Of a stretch of 64,000 nt of DNA, positions 35,479 through 46,699 are shown in pieces. Position numbers and translations under genes: made by a program. The DNA lies in contig QNGE01000278.1 in the NCBI GenBank assembly GCA_008508345.1, forward strand, positions 45,281 to 109,280. The letters are read 5' to 3'. Source of the DNA: Paragonimus westermani (lineage: Eukaryota > Platyhelminthes > Trematoda > Plagiorchiida > Troglotrematidae). The notes below the pieces were generated by a model. That model made no database searches. It was not told where the DNA came from and saw only the letters and a list, made by a program, of their open reading frames with translations. Position 1 is the first letter of the stretch, and each line of letters opens with the position of its first letter.

Positions 35479-35600
35479 GTGTTTGAATAATGACGTGTGC
35501 ATCAGCAGAATCACAATGAAATTTTTGTCGTCAGCCTCGTTCAACGGCTGAGTGTTCACTGTTGGAAACGTGAATGGTAGAACATATCCCATCCACTTGA
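35479..35600 (-). CDS. Internal exon of the long unknown minus-strand gene
   Basis: A 122-bp exon, acceptor CCAATTTTCAACCATAATTAG, donor CAC|GTGAGTG. Starts in phase 1, which matches the end of 38850-38945, and ends in phase 0, matching 33918-34038. Motifs: KWMGYVLPFTFPTVNTQPL and FIVILLMHTSLFKH. Composition suggests a beta-rich or membrane-near region. Other exon-like hits at 34.9-35.2 kb fail on phase and were left out. Confidence 0.6.
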
Positions 35601-38600
35601 CTAATTATGGTTGAAAATTGGTGTTATGTGGAACAAAACTGTTCGAACTTATCACGTCTACAGCACTTCTCAGCACAACTTGGTTGACCTTAGAATTTAC
35701 AGGGATTGTTCGCAACTTATGACAAATAGTACTGCATCTCACCATTATTGCGGACTTGTGTTAACATAACTCCTAACTACTCGGCGTTACTGAGTCCACA
35801 ATTAACATGTATCCATTCCACATCGACTGGTGTAGCTGCCGTGTCAACCTGTCAGGTCTTGTGACATCGTATAAACAGCTGAGCGAGTGCTACCTATTTA
35901 TCTGACCACGCACTGTTGCACACGCATCCGAGCAGCCGAGTGTAGATGACATCAAATAACCATGCGTTCATAAAACTATGGTAAAACACTAATCATACTG
36001 AATAAAGCATATTTGTGTGAATGGAGGTTGAAAATGCCACACGTGCGTTATTAGCTTGTAAAAATACAAGCGTCGAAACTGAAGCTAGCTAGTTAGTACA
36101 ACTTTTTCTAATGTGTGGTTGCCCCGTCAAACGAATTTGAGTATGCATTTTGCAAGACAAACCTTTTGCTTCAGGTTCCCTTATAAAATGAGTAATGCGC
36201 CTGGGTGATATTTATCGGCAGAAAATTTCATCGATCACTCTTGACGAATAGTAAATGTGTGGTGAGATTTCCGAGGCCCATACCTAGCCACCTTGGAAAA
36301 CTGATAGTCGAAACAAATCAATTGATAGTCGCAACATTCTCAGCAAACACAAAACACCATGCCACACGGTCAGAGTTCTCAGTTGGGGAGTCGATATTCA
36401 CAGGTGTGTAGAAGGGACAACGGTTCACGATGTTAACGCATTCCATATTATCTTGCTTCATATACTTCATCGATGCGCCTTTGATTGCAAACCTTAGCTG
36501 GTACAATTGTCTTTCCCCGTGGTCAGTATTTTACACTGGCCACAAGGTAGTTGAATGTGTGAACTCACAATCTGCCTGTCAAAACTGAATGGTATGGTGA
36601 ATACATTCCTATAGAAAATATTGGTCGCTGATACAGTGCATACACCCTGGCACAAAATTCCGAAAGTCAGTTTTCCCCAATATGCGTTACATCAGGTAAC
36701 TCAGCTCTAAGTTTTCAATCTAAAAGAGTACGGAAGCGAATAAGTGCGCTTTTCCACCAACCAATATGTTGTAATCGGCATCTCCAATATTTAGAATGAT
36801 GCACATTAGAGGACACGCACGATCGAAACTTGCAAGATGAGGTGTATGCTCATATAACATGAGAATAATGAGCACACCACTCCTTGTTTTGGCCAATAAC
36901 TCAAAACCTATTACTTAGAAACATAGTCAGTACATGCGAACTGAAATACGCACTAAAGAACATGTAAGGTGTGGTAAGAAGCCCCCTACCGACGCTGAGC
37001 AACTCCGGAAATTAGAACACGATTCAGCCATTGCTGCACACGCGACCTTCAACTAACACCATGTTGACTTCGACCATCTGACTGTATTAAAAAGTGGTTT
37101 TCGTAACCACAAAGAACGTCTAATGGCAGGAACCTTGCTGATCGCTAGTACACCACAAGTGGTGAATCGCTCCGATGGCCTGGGTGAAAAACAGTGACAC
37201 CACGTCCGAAAAGGTGTGCGGATCCCTGTCACCCACCCCATGCCAACAGTCCACACGCATGTAGATTGATCGTGTACATGCGCACACCGCATGCACTAAC
37301 TATCCAGACTTGTTTGCGTCTGGGCTCGTCACGTGTGATCTCAGATGAACCGTGAACCCATGCATTCTATTGGTAGATTGTCCACATACCGTGTGTTAAA
37401 CACACATACACGTGCGAGGTGATGACTACCTAATTTGAAGCTTGTACAATGTGAATTTTCTGATTAAAATCGCTTGATAAAGGCTCTCCGAGAGGGTCTA
37501 GACGTTGCGAAACCGATAGCTCTTTGGTTTTCACCTCGTTATGGCTTAACCAAGGATTTACTTGATAATACTTAGAAACATGTTCAGGTTGGATGTAAGC
37601 TACGAAAGCCGAACGAGACCCAAAGTGATATTTCCAGAGTAAACACAGCAAACAAACTCTAAACGTCAGGAATTGATTTTCGAACAATTTGTGTTTGAAG
37701 AGAATTACGTATTCAGAATTGCCACACCACTTAATGTGAAGATTTACGATAGTCTTTATGCGGACGAACTTCAGGCAATTTGTTCACCTTTTGGCATCCC
37801 GCATCCGCTTCCCTCAGGGTCGCTAAAATAATTCACTTTGTTTCCGATACTTCTCTTCAAACATGTTTGAGGTCAAATGTTATGGGCATACACATGTATA
37901 GCTATACTACGTTCCCATCGATATGCCGTTCACGACCCACTATTCACCTTCAGCCAATCAATCACTGAACCAGAAAACGAGAACAGTCAGTTTGTAACTT
38001 ACCGACAAGTTTGAGATCACCGTCGATCGCTGAAGTGGAAAGAAGATTCGTCCCATGGGCTAGAACAACAGAATTTCATTCGAAACCATATTCACGTGTA
38101 TGCTTGAAGTTGTAAGTTTAAGATTGACTGTTCCGTATACTTCCAATTCCACACATGCTGGTGATGGAATTGAGTAGTTATAGAGACCTCATTCATAGCT
38201 CGTATTATGTATACGGAAGACGTTTCTGTACTGTATACATAATCTGATTGCTGCCGAATGATGCGAGTCAATTATTCTAATCTTCTGCGTCAGTACGCAT
38301 TCACCTAATCATCTCCTCTCCAGCGACGTTCATGAAAGCTGCACTTTATTGTGTTCTCATTTGTGCTATCCCTTATCTTTTATCTCCGTTTAACATTATT
38401 CCTTAAGTGCATACCGTTAGTGCATTACCATCTGGGGAACATGGCAGTACTAGATGCGAAAACCGCTGAAGCTGATTCAAGCCACTTTCCCAGGTAGGAT
38501 TAATTCAGTCAGGTTTTCCCGTCATTGAGAACGATGACGAACTGCGTGTGGGCTCAGTAGTCGAATCTTTACAGGGAGCAGCAAGGAGAAATTACTAAGC

Positions 38601-38849
38601 ATTGCTGACGATGGAATGACAATCCTTGAATTCTCGAAGGTGATGTGCAGCAGGACATCAGCTTTTGCTTTCAAATTCTTGCTTAACGTGTTAGTCGATG
38701 TATTCTGTTATTCACCATAAACAGCAAGCTGAAATCGGAGGACGTCGTGACTTGAAAGACAGCTATTCTAACACGGACACCCAGTAAACTTAATGGATTA
38801 ACACGGGCTCAGGTAGAAATCAGCATAATAGGCAGATTCCCTCTCTTAC

Positions 38850-38945
38850 TGGCAAGGAGGTCGTTAGTCAGCTCATCGAGGTGTTCTATTAGTTGAGCAG
38901 CTTTTGCATATGAATTGAAACCGACTGAGAGGTTGGCCCTTGAAT
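38850..38945 (-). CDS. Internal exon, helical module
   Basis: Exactly 96 bp, phase 1 at both ends, with a long pyrimidine-rich acceptor (TTCATTGCCATGCTTCAG) and donor GCCA|GTAAGAG. The product is an amphipathic helix (FNSYAKAAQLIEHLDELTND). It joins 40400-40622 upstream and 35479-35600 downstream in frame. A related sequence is present in the exon-like frame at 44300-44460, so this module seems to have been duplicated. Confidence 0.58.
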
Positions 38946-39709
38946 CTGAAGCATGGCAATGAAGTGAAGACCAGGCGGAAGAGTTTGAGAAACCAAATGC
39001 GTTGACTAACGCATACATACTCGTATGAGTTAATCCGTCTTTCTTAATGGAGCATTAACCTACCAGTTTCAGGTGTAATGCTTACTCCACGAGGGAAGCG
39101 ACTTGGTTTTAAGGGTAGAACTTTACCACACACACATCAGTCAGCGGTCTGCATGTATGCGGAGGAAGAAGTTGAGCGTCGTTGAACCTCATGCGCTTGC
39201 AAATTTTACGGCAAAATCCCATACAGGAAACTCCAAAAATAAGAACTCGTTCATGCGTGTGCATGAAAGTTACAGTGAAACGTATTTACACCAGGTCAAT
39301 TGCTTGAAGCGTGATACACATGTAAGAACCGTTGTCCAAAGCAGGTGTTATTGAAGGATATGCTGGGGTCTGAGAAGAGTTTACTGGATAAGATGAACCA
39401 CACTCTACCAACTATGATTCTTCACTGGAAGCTTCCACTCTCTAGTGCGCACGGTACGCATCATGCTGAATCACTTTGAGATGTGACTTCGTAGTACGAA
39501 GTCAACTACAACTCTATTTCACCCGTGTGAACTTATCTTTCTAAAACCGTACATTTCCTTGTGTATTTAGTTCGCAAAGTGGTTGTACACCAGGGGTGAC
39601 CTTTCATTTCACACGAATACCGAAAATCTGGTCAATCTGTATACCTGAATATGTCTCCTCTCCATCAGTCACCCTGTACGGTCATGCTCAAAAACAGCGA
39701 TTTAATAAT

Positions 39710-39985
39710 TCGGTCGTGCCTAATGTGAGGTCAATGGCGCAGTGGTGAACACGGTTGCCTCATGACTGGAATAACCGGAGTTCACATCTCGACCGTGGCA
39801 AGGATATGCACTACTCACGAGCTCTAGTGAGAGCGAAACTCGAGTCTAGTGCTTCTTCTCGAAAAACACCGATTCGCTGTAAATTTTATCTGAATGCGAA
39901 CGCTGCGATCAAATGTGAGTGATGGTCAACGTGAAGATAAACCACATCCCCGATTACTCGCCAGTAATCTAAATATATAGATTTG
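39710..39985 (+). mobile_element. tRNA-derived SINE, copy 1
   Basis: A tRNA-like head carries a box A match (TGGCGCAGTGGT, 39735-39746) and a degenerate box B around 39780-39790. A body follows (ATATGCACTAC, later GAATGCGAACGCTGCGATC) and an AT-rich tail. It lies in an intron of the minus-strand gene, on the plus strand. Confidence 0.65.
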
Positions 39986-40058
39986 CAGGTTTAATGAGAT
40001 CAATGATCTCGGCCTGTCTCGGAAGTCCTAATCGGGGGGTGATCGAGTGGAGTTGACA

Positions 40059-40256
40059 GGACAGTTACTGTGTCTCCTCCCGAGACGATCAGGCAACCTA
40101 ACCATTGCTGACAAGCGAGAGTGATTGTGCGTTCAGATTTGATGAGTCGGCCGTGCCTAATTTGAGGTGAATGGCGACGCAGTGGTCAGCACGGTTGCCT
40201 CATGATTGAAAAGGCCGTGGTCCAAATCCCGACCGTGGGAAGGATATGCACTACAT
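40059..40256 (+). mobile_element. tRNA-derived SINE, copy 2, 3'-truncated
   Basis: Box A-like (GCAGTGG) and a good box B (GGTCCAAATCCC, 40219-40230) are present, then the shared GGAAGGATATGCACTAC after which homology stops. About 100 bp upstream of the tRNA-like part (ACAGTTACTGTGTC onward) is also shared with the copy at 46210-46565, so the family has an extra 5' head or is a composite element. Confidence 0.65.
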
Positions 40257-40399
40257 TCTATAGTTTTAGATCAAATGCTACTGCATGGAATCATGCGGAG
40301 TGAGTTACTGATAGGTCAACTAAAAGTAATCGTGCTGAACGCAATGCGCGATGTATCAAGGGAGCGTCTTACGCAACAGATGCCTGACCATTTACATAC

Positions 40400-40622
40400 C
40401 TTGTACGGAAAGTGAGTGGAGAGTTTTGATTTTGACAGCTGAGTTCAAGATATCCGTCAGCTTCTTTGTCAGGCTGTCCAAGCAGGGTTTTGTTATTGAA
40501 TTATCCACGAAGAATGCGCGGTGAAAAAACAGATCGACTGTGGTTCCAGTTCCAATTGTTTGTGAACAGGTAAGCAAAGCCATTTTGTAGAATTTGTTTG
40601 CATTTTGAAGCACGTTTGGAAA
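40400..40622 (-). CDS. Internal exon of the long unknown minus-strand gene
   Basis: A 223-bp exon open for 74 codons, acceptor GACGTTATTTCCCAG, donor CAAG|GTATGTAA. It starts in phase 0 (FPNVLQNANKFYKMALL) and ends in phase 1, where it joins 38850-38945 in frame as VQ-D-SRANLS. The middle contains TIGTGTTVDLFFHRAFFV, then a Lys-rich helix (LTKKLTDILNS). No family is recognised, but length, borders and phase make it a strong call. Confidence 0.65.
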
Positions 40623-40846
40623 CTGGGAAATAACGTCAAATGACCGGTAAGCCTTCTATTTTATGTAATCTTCAAACTGATCATTTAAAATTGTCAAACG
40701 ATGCAGCCAGTATCACGGAGAATTTTCAACATGGGGAGCATGGTAAATGAGTGTGTCAGTCATATATATGTACACACATTCACATAATAAGAGAGACAAA
40801 TACGGAAGACTCTATATGTAATGCGAAGATTGACTAGAACGTTAAC

Positions 40847-40958
40847 TAAATCTCCAAGAGAAATGTTCTCTTTTGCTTTGGAGTCACCGCAGTTAGACAA
40901 ATTTAATGTAGTTAAATATAATCCACCTCGGAATTTTGAAATTCCCCATTTTATTTGA
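40847..40958 (-). CDS. Candidate exon between 41.0 and 40.6 kb
   Basis: Strong acceptor (GAGTTGTGTTATTCCAG). In phase 2 it is open to a weak GTTAACG donor and would end in phase 0 as required by 40400-40622; it encodes KFRGGLYLTTLNLSN. However, the upstream exon at 41022-41098 ends in phase 0. In phase 0 this exon reads SNKMGNFKIPRWIIFNYIKF and stops shortly after. The borders are uncertain. Confidence 0.33.
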
Positions 40959-41021
40959 CTGGAATAACACAACTCGTTTAGACTACCTTCTTCTATTGAT
41001 AATAGAACTCCGTCTTCTCAC

Positions 41022-41098
41022 CATTAAAAATTTCACGAGAGGCAAACTCTTGTCACCCGTAGCGTCTACATATTGATTCCAGATTTGTTTAGGTGAAT
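41022..41098 (-). CDS. Internal exon of the long unknown minus-strand gene
   Basis: A 77-bp exon between an acceptor (GGTCGGGAATCTTCAG) and a strong donor (AATG|GTGAGAAG). Only the phase-1 frame is open; it gives SPKQIWNQYVDATGDKSLPL. It joins 41609-41764 in frame, creating KVD at the junction. It ends in phase 0. Confidence 0.5.
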
Positions 41099-41608
41099 CT
41101 GAAGATTCCCGACCTAACGCTCTTTACATCCAGTTCATGATATTTTCGCTGTCGAGTCAACCTAGTGCGCAAAACGTACTGATTTTAGAATCGAAGACAT
41201 TTCGTCACTTCTACGGCGAAGCTGATCGAGATAAAATGAATTACAGGTCTATCTATATAGAATGAGGAGAGCACGGAAAGACACATCAATACATTACTTG
41301 GTACAGGAAACCGTTGTGGACAAGCTGTATATGACTACGGGCACAACTTACTCCGTCACATAAGTTGAGGAGCTGAGATGAATTCTCCCCCCAGTTGTCC
41401 ATGAATCCTCGCCACCGTGCTGCGTGATTGGTGCCAACGGACTCTTTTAATCCGAGGCGGAAGTCTGCATGACAGCAACACAGAACTACGTTATGTCTGC
41501 AGAAATATATCGAATGACAGTGTAATTATTAAGCTTAGCATATTCTCACATACGTCGGCTTCAGCATGGTATGCTAGGGCCTTCCCCCTCTCTCCACATA
41601 AGTCATAC

Positions 41609-41764
41609 CAACCTTCGCAATGGTGATTGATTCAACGATGTCAGCCAATCTCTGTCTGACTGGTAACGCATTTCGAATGCCGCTACAATGACCTTCGCAC
41701 TTGATCATATGGAGCAAAATCCCAGTGAGAATTTGAAGGTCACGCTGCCGGAATTTCAATTCGA
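41609..41764 (-). CDS. Internal exon of the long unknown minus-strand gene
   Basis: Exactly 156 bp, phase 1 at both ends, acceptor TTTATGTTGATATGTAG, donor GTTG|GTATGAC. The product is a run of amphipathic helices: LKFRQRDLQILTGILLHM, a short Cys-containing loop, then VRQRLADIVESITIAKV. It joins 43114-43140 upstream and 41022-41098 downstream. Confidence 0.52.
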
Positions 41765-43113
41765 CTACATATCAACATAAACAGCGCAGTCGATTACATG
41801 GAAGTAGTGTATGTCTATTGCAACTAGGAATCGAGTGCTCTTAGAAAATAGTCGGTTGTCAGATGTGATAAGTTGATCAAATATAATACGTCGCCAAAGA
41901 AACAGAAACCGTCAGGATCGCATCACTCGATTTGGTATAATCAGTGTTTTTGCATGCGTTTGGGGATACCGGCCGCTTTGGGAACCGCAAAACACTTGGT
42001 AGTGCCGTTGTAAAGTGACCTAGAAACAATCGCTTCAAATTACCTCATCCCGTACACCAAACGAGCTTGACAGGTCAGGTTACTCAAGACACTCATCAAT
42101 CTATACGACCTACGTCGCTCAGATTCGTTTTCCAGTATTAACAGACTTTGCTAGTATATCCTCCTCACAGGTTAACCACAACGGTTTTAAGTTTCCTTCT
42201 TGAAAGCCACCTTCTCAATTAAAAGAGGAATGGAGAGCCACAATGATTCATGACGTTCAGTGTTCTAATAAACCAAAACGGGATGCGCCAAATGAGACAA
42301 GTCTCATAATAGTTCCAAGGCCTACATCGATTATCGACTCTGCTTTAAAAGGTCGTCACAGAAACTTAGCATTCACTACAACAGGTGCTTCGCAAAAATA
42401 AGCCATCCTCTCAGGTTTAACTCACTGTTTGGCCAACGTTAACATAACACGCACAATCCGCTTCGGCATCTTCCTGCACCCAAACCGGAGAGAACTACTA
42501 GAATTTCCTTGAAACGCCTTCCTACTGAGCGCCCTAAACCACAGTTGCCAGATAAGTTTGCAAAACCAAAGTTGCATGTGTAATACGCGTTGAAGTAAAA
42601 ATACTCCAAGTATAGAATGAATACTCTCCATTGCATGCTCTTTTGTCATTTGCACACTATTAGATGATGCATACCAATCATTCTTTTACTTGACTGATGT
42701 TCCACCTTTGGACCTTACACCGGCTCAGTCTGATTGTACACTCAGATGTGCGCAGTCCTATTATTGCCCTTATTTCAAAACTGAAAGATACTCACGAATT
42801 TCTTTTCTCTGTGAACCATTCGGTGCAGCTGTGAGCATGCATGAACCATCTCATCTCCCAAGAATCCTAATTGCTATGGATCTCACGAAGCTTGTGAGCT
42901 GAATCAGATTTTGTATGACGTTGACCGAAAGGATATACACTACTTATTAATTCGGTAGTTTCAGTCTGAGGGTTTTCCTAGGGAGGTTATGGGAAAATAT
43001 TGTCTAGACAGAGAGACTGCGAGCAGTTATGACATAGTTAATGAAACGATTAATTTCTAAAACCTTTGTCGAGAAATACACTCCAATATACCAGTAAACC
43101 ACGGTGTACTCAC

Positions 43114-43140
43114 GCAACGTGTCGAGAACAACATGCGCAT
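43114..43140 (-). CDS. 27-bp micro-exon of the long unknown gene
   Basis: A very strong acceptor (GAACAATTATTTCAG) and donor (TTGC|GTGAGTAC) enclose 27 bases, phase 1 at both ends. In the frame required by 41609-41764 it encodes AHVVLDTL, fusing to LELKFRQ without a break. Micro-exons of nine codons are typical for trematodes. Upstream exons were not traced with confidence. Confidence 0.48.
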
Positions 43141-44299
43141 CTGAAATAATTGTTCAGCAAAAAGCATTGATGAAGGTTAGTTAAACTGAATATTTATTAT
43201 AAATAAATACATTCACTTCAAATCCGCAATACGTCCGAAAACGTTCTCCATTAAAAACGGAATAACATCGCATCGTTAATAATATCATCAACGTTACAAT
43301 CAACCCTCTAACCTGCATAAAGGAAGAAAACAAATAGAAGCGCGCTGCACATGCTCTTCATCACAGCTGGTTACAAAGAATGTTGCCCAGTCAAAAGCTT
43401 GATTGCTACAAGCACGACTGTTTTATAACAACTCTTGGCCACTGAGACCACACCAGAGATTGTGATTGATCATCACATCATCCAATGGTAAATGAGTAAA
43501 GGTACCCAGAATTCACATAACTTCATTGCCAATGTCGACTAGCTGATCACCCAATTCCTTCAAAATACCGTGCGTTTTGGAGCGCTTCCGCTTTGGTTGT
43601 CCGTCAGTCAAAATGTCTGTCCGTGTACCTATGTGACCATAGTCATTATACCCCTTAGTTGCTCACTATGAATAAGATGAACCATGGTGTCAGCGATGAA
43701 CTTTCTAATACTGCATTCTTTCAATGTGTCAGTCATGAGCTTTTCCGACATATGTAAAATTGTTCCATTCGATTGTTGAATTTGTTGCGGAAAATAGCTG
43801 TTTTGCGACGTATTTTTTCTTCAATGAAGTCGATTGCTTTCCGTCTTCAAGTCGTTCACAGGGCATGCATACGAAACTGCACTGTGTCCGTACGTGATGT
43901 CATCTGTCACTGGAACTCTGGATGAGCATATAAACGGATGGCGTGTATGTCTGTGTCATGTTTACATGAAACACGTGACAGCCAAGTGATAACGTGTGAA
44001 TAAGGTGAATCTTTGAATGAGGTTAAGACGATTTACGCTGGGGTGTGATGCTTTCGGACACATCTGGCCCTGGTAGCTGGTGAATGTACATGAGACGATT
44101 TGTATACGGATTTGTGGTTTGATTACAGATGCGAATTAATAGCACTCAAGATTAGTTCATTTGTTCCACATCGCACATTCAAATATACCAGGATTGGCAG
44201 CAGCAAGTGAGAGAATTGCCGAGAAATGACAGGAGATATCAGCATAATACATCTAGAACGTGATATCCTTACCGGTCAGATTTCAAACGACGTGGTTTG

Positions 44300-44460
44300 C
44301 TATAGTGCATGATAGATGTCAGCCAGTTCATTTGTCAAGCCGTGGCTGATCAGTTCAGTAGCTTTTTCGCGTTTAAACGCCAAACTGATAGAGACCAAGT
44401 TGTCCCCTACCGTTTTCACAAATGATCTAACCTGACTTGAATACCATTCGGTCAGGTTTA
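44300..44460 (-). CDS. Exon-like frame related to the 38850-38945 module
   Basis: After an acceptor (CAACTGTCATTCACAG) the minus strand is open in phase 1 for 52 codons to a TAG at 44300. It encodes NLTEWYSSQVRSFVKTV then FKREKATELISHGLTNEL. The second part resembles the helical module of 38850-38945 at both protein and DNA level. It could be the terminal exon of a neighbouring paralogous gene, or a duplicated and abandoned exon of the 33.9-43.1 kb gene. There is no donor before the stop. Confidence 0.42.
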
Positions 44461-45108
44461 CTGTGAATGACAGTTGTGTAGAGTGTTCGCTGTGGGAACA
44501 GATTCACTTCAAAGCGAGCTGAAGCAATCCACACCATATTTTCTGTTTCACTGTTCATTTTTCACAAGTCATAGAACAAGGCGGTTAAGTTCGCCTTCTC
44601 ATACCCTTGATTTGCTTAGCTGATGTTTTGCGCCCAGAAGAGCGGAAATGGAATATTCTGCTGCCTGGCGATGTTAGCGTTATGTCTGACCAAATACAAA
44701 CACGTATTAGCAATTCCAAATAGTTCCGTTATTTGAAAATTCATCTCGCGAGCCCAAAAGTCAACTCGTATGAAATTTGTGCATTTGGTACAAGATTACT
44801 TAGAAACAACCAGAAAACTGTAGTTGTAAACGACCACTTATTTGGCGGCTGTTGATAGTTTGCCCCACTGGAAAATATATCCTTCAGCCATCATTTGCTT
44901 GTAACCAATATCGACAAAAGATGCTGGAACACACCCGTCGAGGGAAAGGAGTTCAGCAATATAGTATTTATTGAGAACACAACAGTACCACATGATTAAG
45001 AAAGGTCTGAAAACAATATTACGGGCATTTTGTCACCACTCAGTAGGTCGGTTTCCCTTCAGTTGGTCACAATCGAGAGGGACGATTGTGGTTGGATTTG
45101 ATATTAAG

Positions 45109-45206
45109 GGAAGGAGCAGGTCCTGAGAATCTCTGAGACCCAACGCACACTGGTAATTGAGCAGATCGAAACTTTGAGGGCACATGTTAGGCGGAGACAA
45201 TCAAAG
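45109..45206 (+). CDS. Candidate coiled-coil exon of a plus-strand gene
   Basis: A phase-1 acceptor (TTGGATTTGATATTAAG) and AAG|GTTTAC donor bound 98 bp encoding a heptad-like helix (LVIEQIETLRAHVRRRQSK). A possible next exon, 45246-45282 (37 bp, phase 0 to 1, HLENKLVRGGEC), extends the coil. These then fit 45652-45815. Other frames downstream are also open, so borders are tentative. Confidence 0.38.
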
Positions 45207-45651
45207 GTTTACTCAATGCTGATATATATTTTTTATGGTGAACAGCATTTGGAAAACAAATTGGTACGTGGTGGCGAATGCAGTAAAAGACATACACAAC
45301 AGTCTGGATGGGTTGCAACACGAAGTATAAGGGAAGCTAGTGGGTGTCATAAAGGTGGACAGACTAGTTGAAGACGAGCTATCAAAGCTCCGGGAGCGTC
45401 TTGAAAGGCATACTTAAGTCAGATGAGAAAGCGCAGAAAAATCCGCTGCATGGTGCTGTGATAAACTACAATCAAGTTGTATATGGTGCAGGGAAAGAAT
45501 AAACTTTTAGAAAACCAGAAAACCACACGAAATGGATCGCGGTTATGGCGTTCCTATGGATAACTTAGTCAGCTCTTTCGAGTAGCAACACTATAATCGA
45601 GCCTCCTCCTCGCTAGGGTTGGACAGTATTGTATAGCCTTACCACTGATAG

Positions 45652-45815
45652 TGGAGCCAAACTCACCTCCAGAGAGACAACCCCATTTTGGCGGCATTCA
45701 ACGGAAGTTAACACTGTGCAAATCACAGCTGACCCAGGGTTACCACTACCGGAAGTCAGGTCACATTTTCGAAAGATTTAGTGGACACATCATGACGGTA
45801 TTCGACGCTGAAACG
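45652..45815 (+). CDS. Penultimate exon of the plus-strand gene
   Basis: A 164-bp exon, phase 1 to 0, acceptor ATAGCCTTACCACTGATAG, donor ACG|GTAAGC. The product is basic and ends FERFSGHIMTVFDAET. Splicing to the excellent acceptor at 45914 adds one Asp codon and a stop. Function unknown. Confidence 0.45.
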
Positions 45816-45914
45816 GTAAGCATTCTTGGCGGTCCGAGTGGTTACAATTGACATATTATATAAGTGAACTCTGTTGCTCGCATCCGATGTGATTCTTGTC
45901 GCACGATTTTCCAG

Positions 45915-45945
45915 GACTGAGAGAAGCAATTTGGCATACAATAAA
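45915..45945 (+). terminator. Last two codons and poly(A) signal of the plus-strand gene
   Basis: Acceptor TCTTGTCGCACGATTTTCCAG is followed by GAC TGA, and an AATAAA hexamer sits at 45940-45945. This fits a final exon that is almost wholly 3' UTR. Alternatively the exon is read in phase 2 for 61 codons to 46104. Confidence 0.35.
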
Positions 45946-46209
45946 ACTCAGAACAATTGCAATTTCTACTTTCAAATATTGCCGGAAGCGGTCGGGTTGG
46001 ATTGGTCACGTGACAGAGCAGATGTCGCGAAAAACAAATTTCTGACTCCACTGAATTCTAAGGGAAAGAGCAGAAAGCAGTTTAAAGCAGTGAGAAAGGC
46101 GTGAGATTACCTCGAAGTAGGGGAATGAGAAGAGAGAACAACGCGTGAGAATGAAATCATGACGGAGGAAGCAAGACTGAAGGCAGGAATGTGGCATGAA
46201 GACAGATTC

Positions 46210-46565
46210 AAGTGATATATATATATCAATTATGAGTAGTCGGGTATTCGTTTTATTCTCCAGGTGGACATAACCCTTAGTTGAGCGCAGCGTTCGCATT
46301 CAGGTAGACTTTCCAGCCAGCCCCTTTCGATAAGAAGCACTGGGCTCGAGTTTCACTCTCATTGCAGCTCGTCAGTAGTGCATATCCTTCCCACGGCCGC
46401 GATTTGAATTCCAGCCGCACTTTTCATGAAGCAACCTTGTTGAGCACTGCGCCATTGACCGCACATAACTTACGACTGTATTATCAAATCTGAACGCTCA
46501 ATCACTCCCTTGTGAGCGATGATCAGATTGTCCGATCGTCTCAATAGATGACACAGTAACTGTCC
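46210..46565 (-). mobile_element. tRNA-derived SINE, copy 3 (most complete)
   Basis: On the minus strand: head with ACAGTTACTGTGTC, box A (TGGCGCAGTG), degenerate box B (GGAATTCAAATC), body with GGCTGGCTGGAAAGTC and CTGAATGCGAACGCTGCG, then a tail ending in an (AT)n run at about 46217-46228. It gives the full layout of the family seen in copies 1 and 2. Confidence 0.7.
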
Positions 46566-46582
46566 TATTGCTTCTTTTCTGG

Positions 46583-46655
46583 AGGGGCTGACTGGAAAGT
46601 CTATCTGAATACGAACTCTGCGATCAAATGTGGATGATGTTCAGTTTGAACATGT
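46583..46655 (+). repeat. SINE 3' fragment in opposite orientation to copy 3
   Basis: The plus strand carries GGGGCTGACTGGAAAGTC and then GAATACGAACTCTGCGATC, which is the 3' body of the SINE in plus orientation. Together with copy 3 it forms inverted arms separated by about 250 bp. Confidence 0.6.
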
Positions 46656-46699
46656 ATGAGTCAGTTAGCACGTGAACGATGAACGCAGTCAGATCGACC

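Noticed and set aside
37578..37672. Minus-strand exon candidate with the motif KYHFGSRSAFVAYIQPEH
   Set aside because: It ends in phase 0, whereas the next exon needs phase 1, and it would break a chain that is in phase without it.
39710..40256. tRNA genes, because of box A and box B matches
   Set aside because: No cloverleaf can be drawn and the sequence repeats at 46.2-46.6 kb with a SINE-like body and tail.
43210..43311. Minus-strand exon candidate entered by an excellent acceptor (TTTTCTTCCTTTATGCAG)
   Set aside because: Only phase 0 is open and no donor gives the phase needed by the 27-bp micro-exon.
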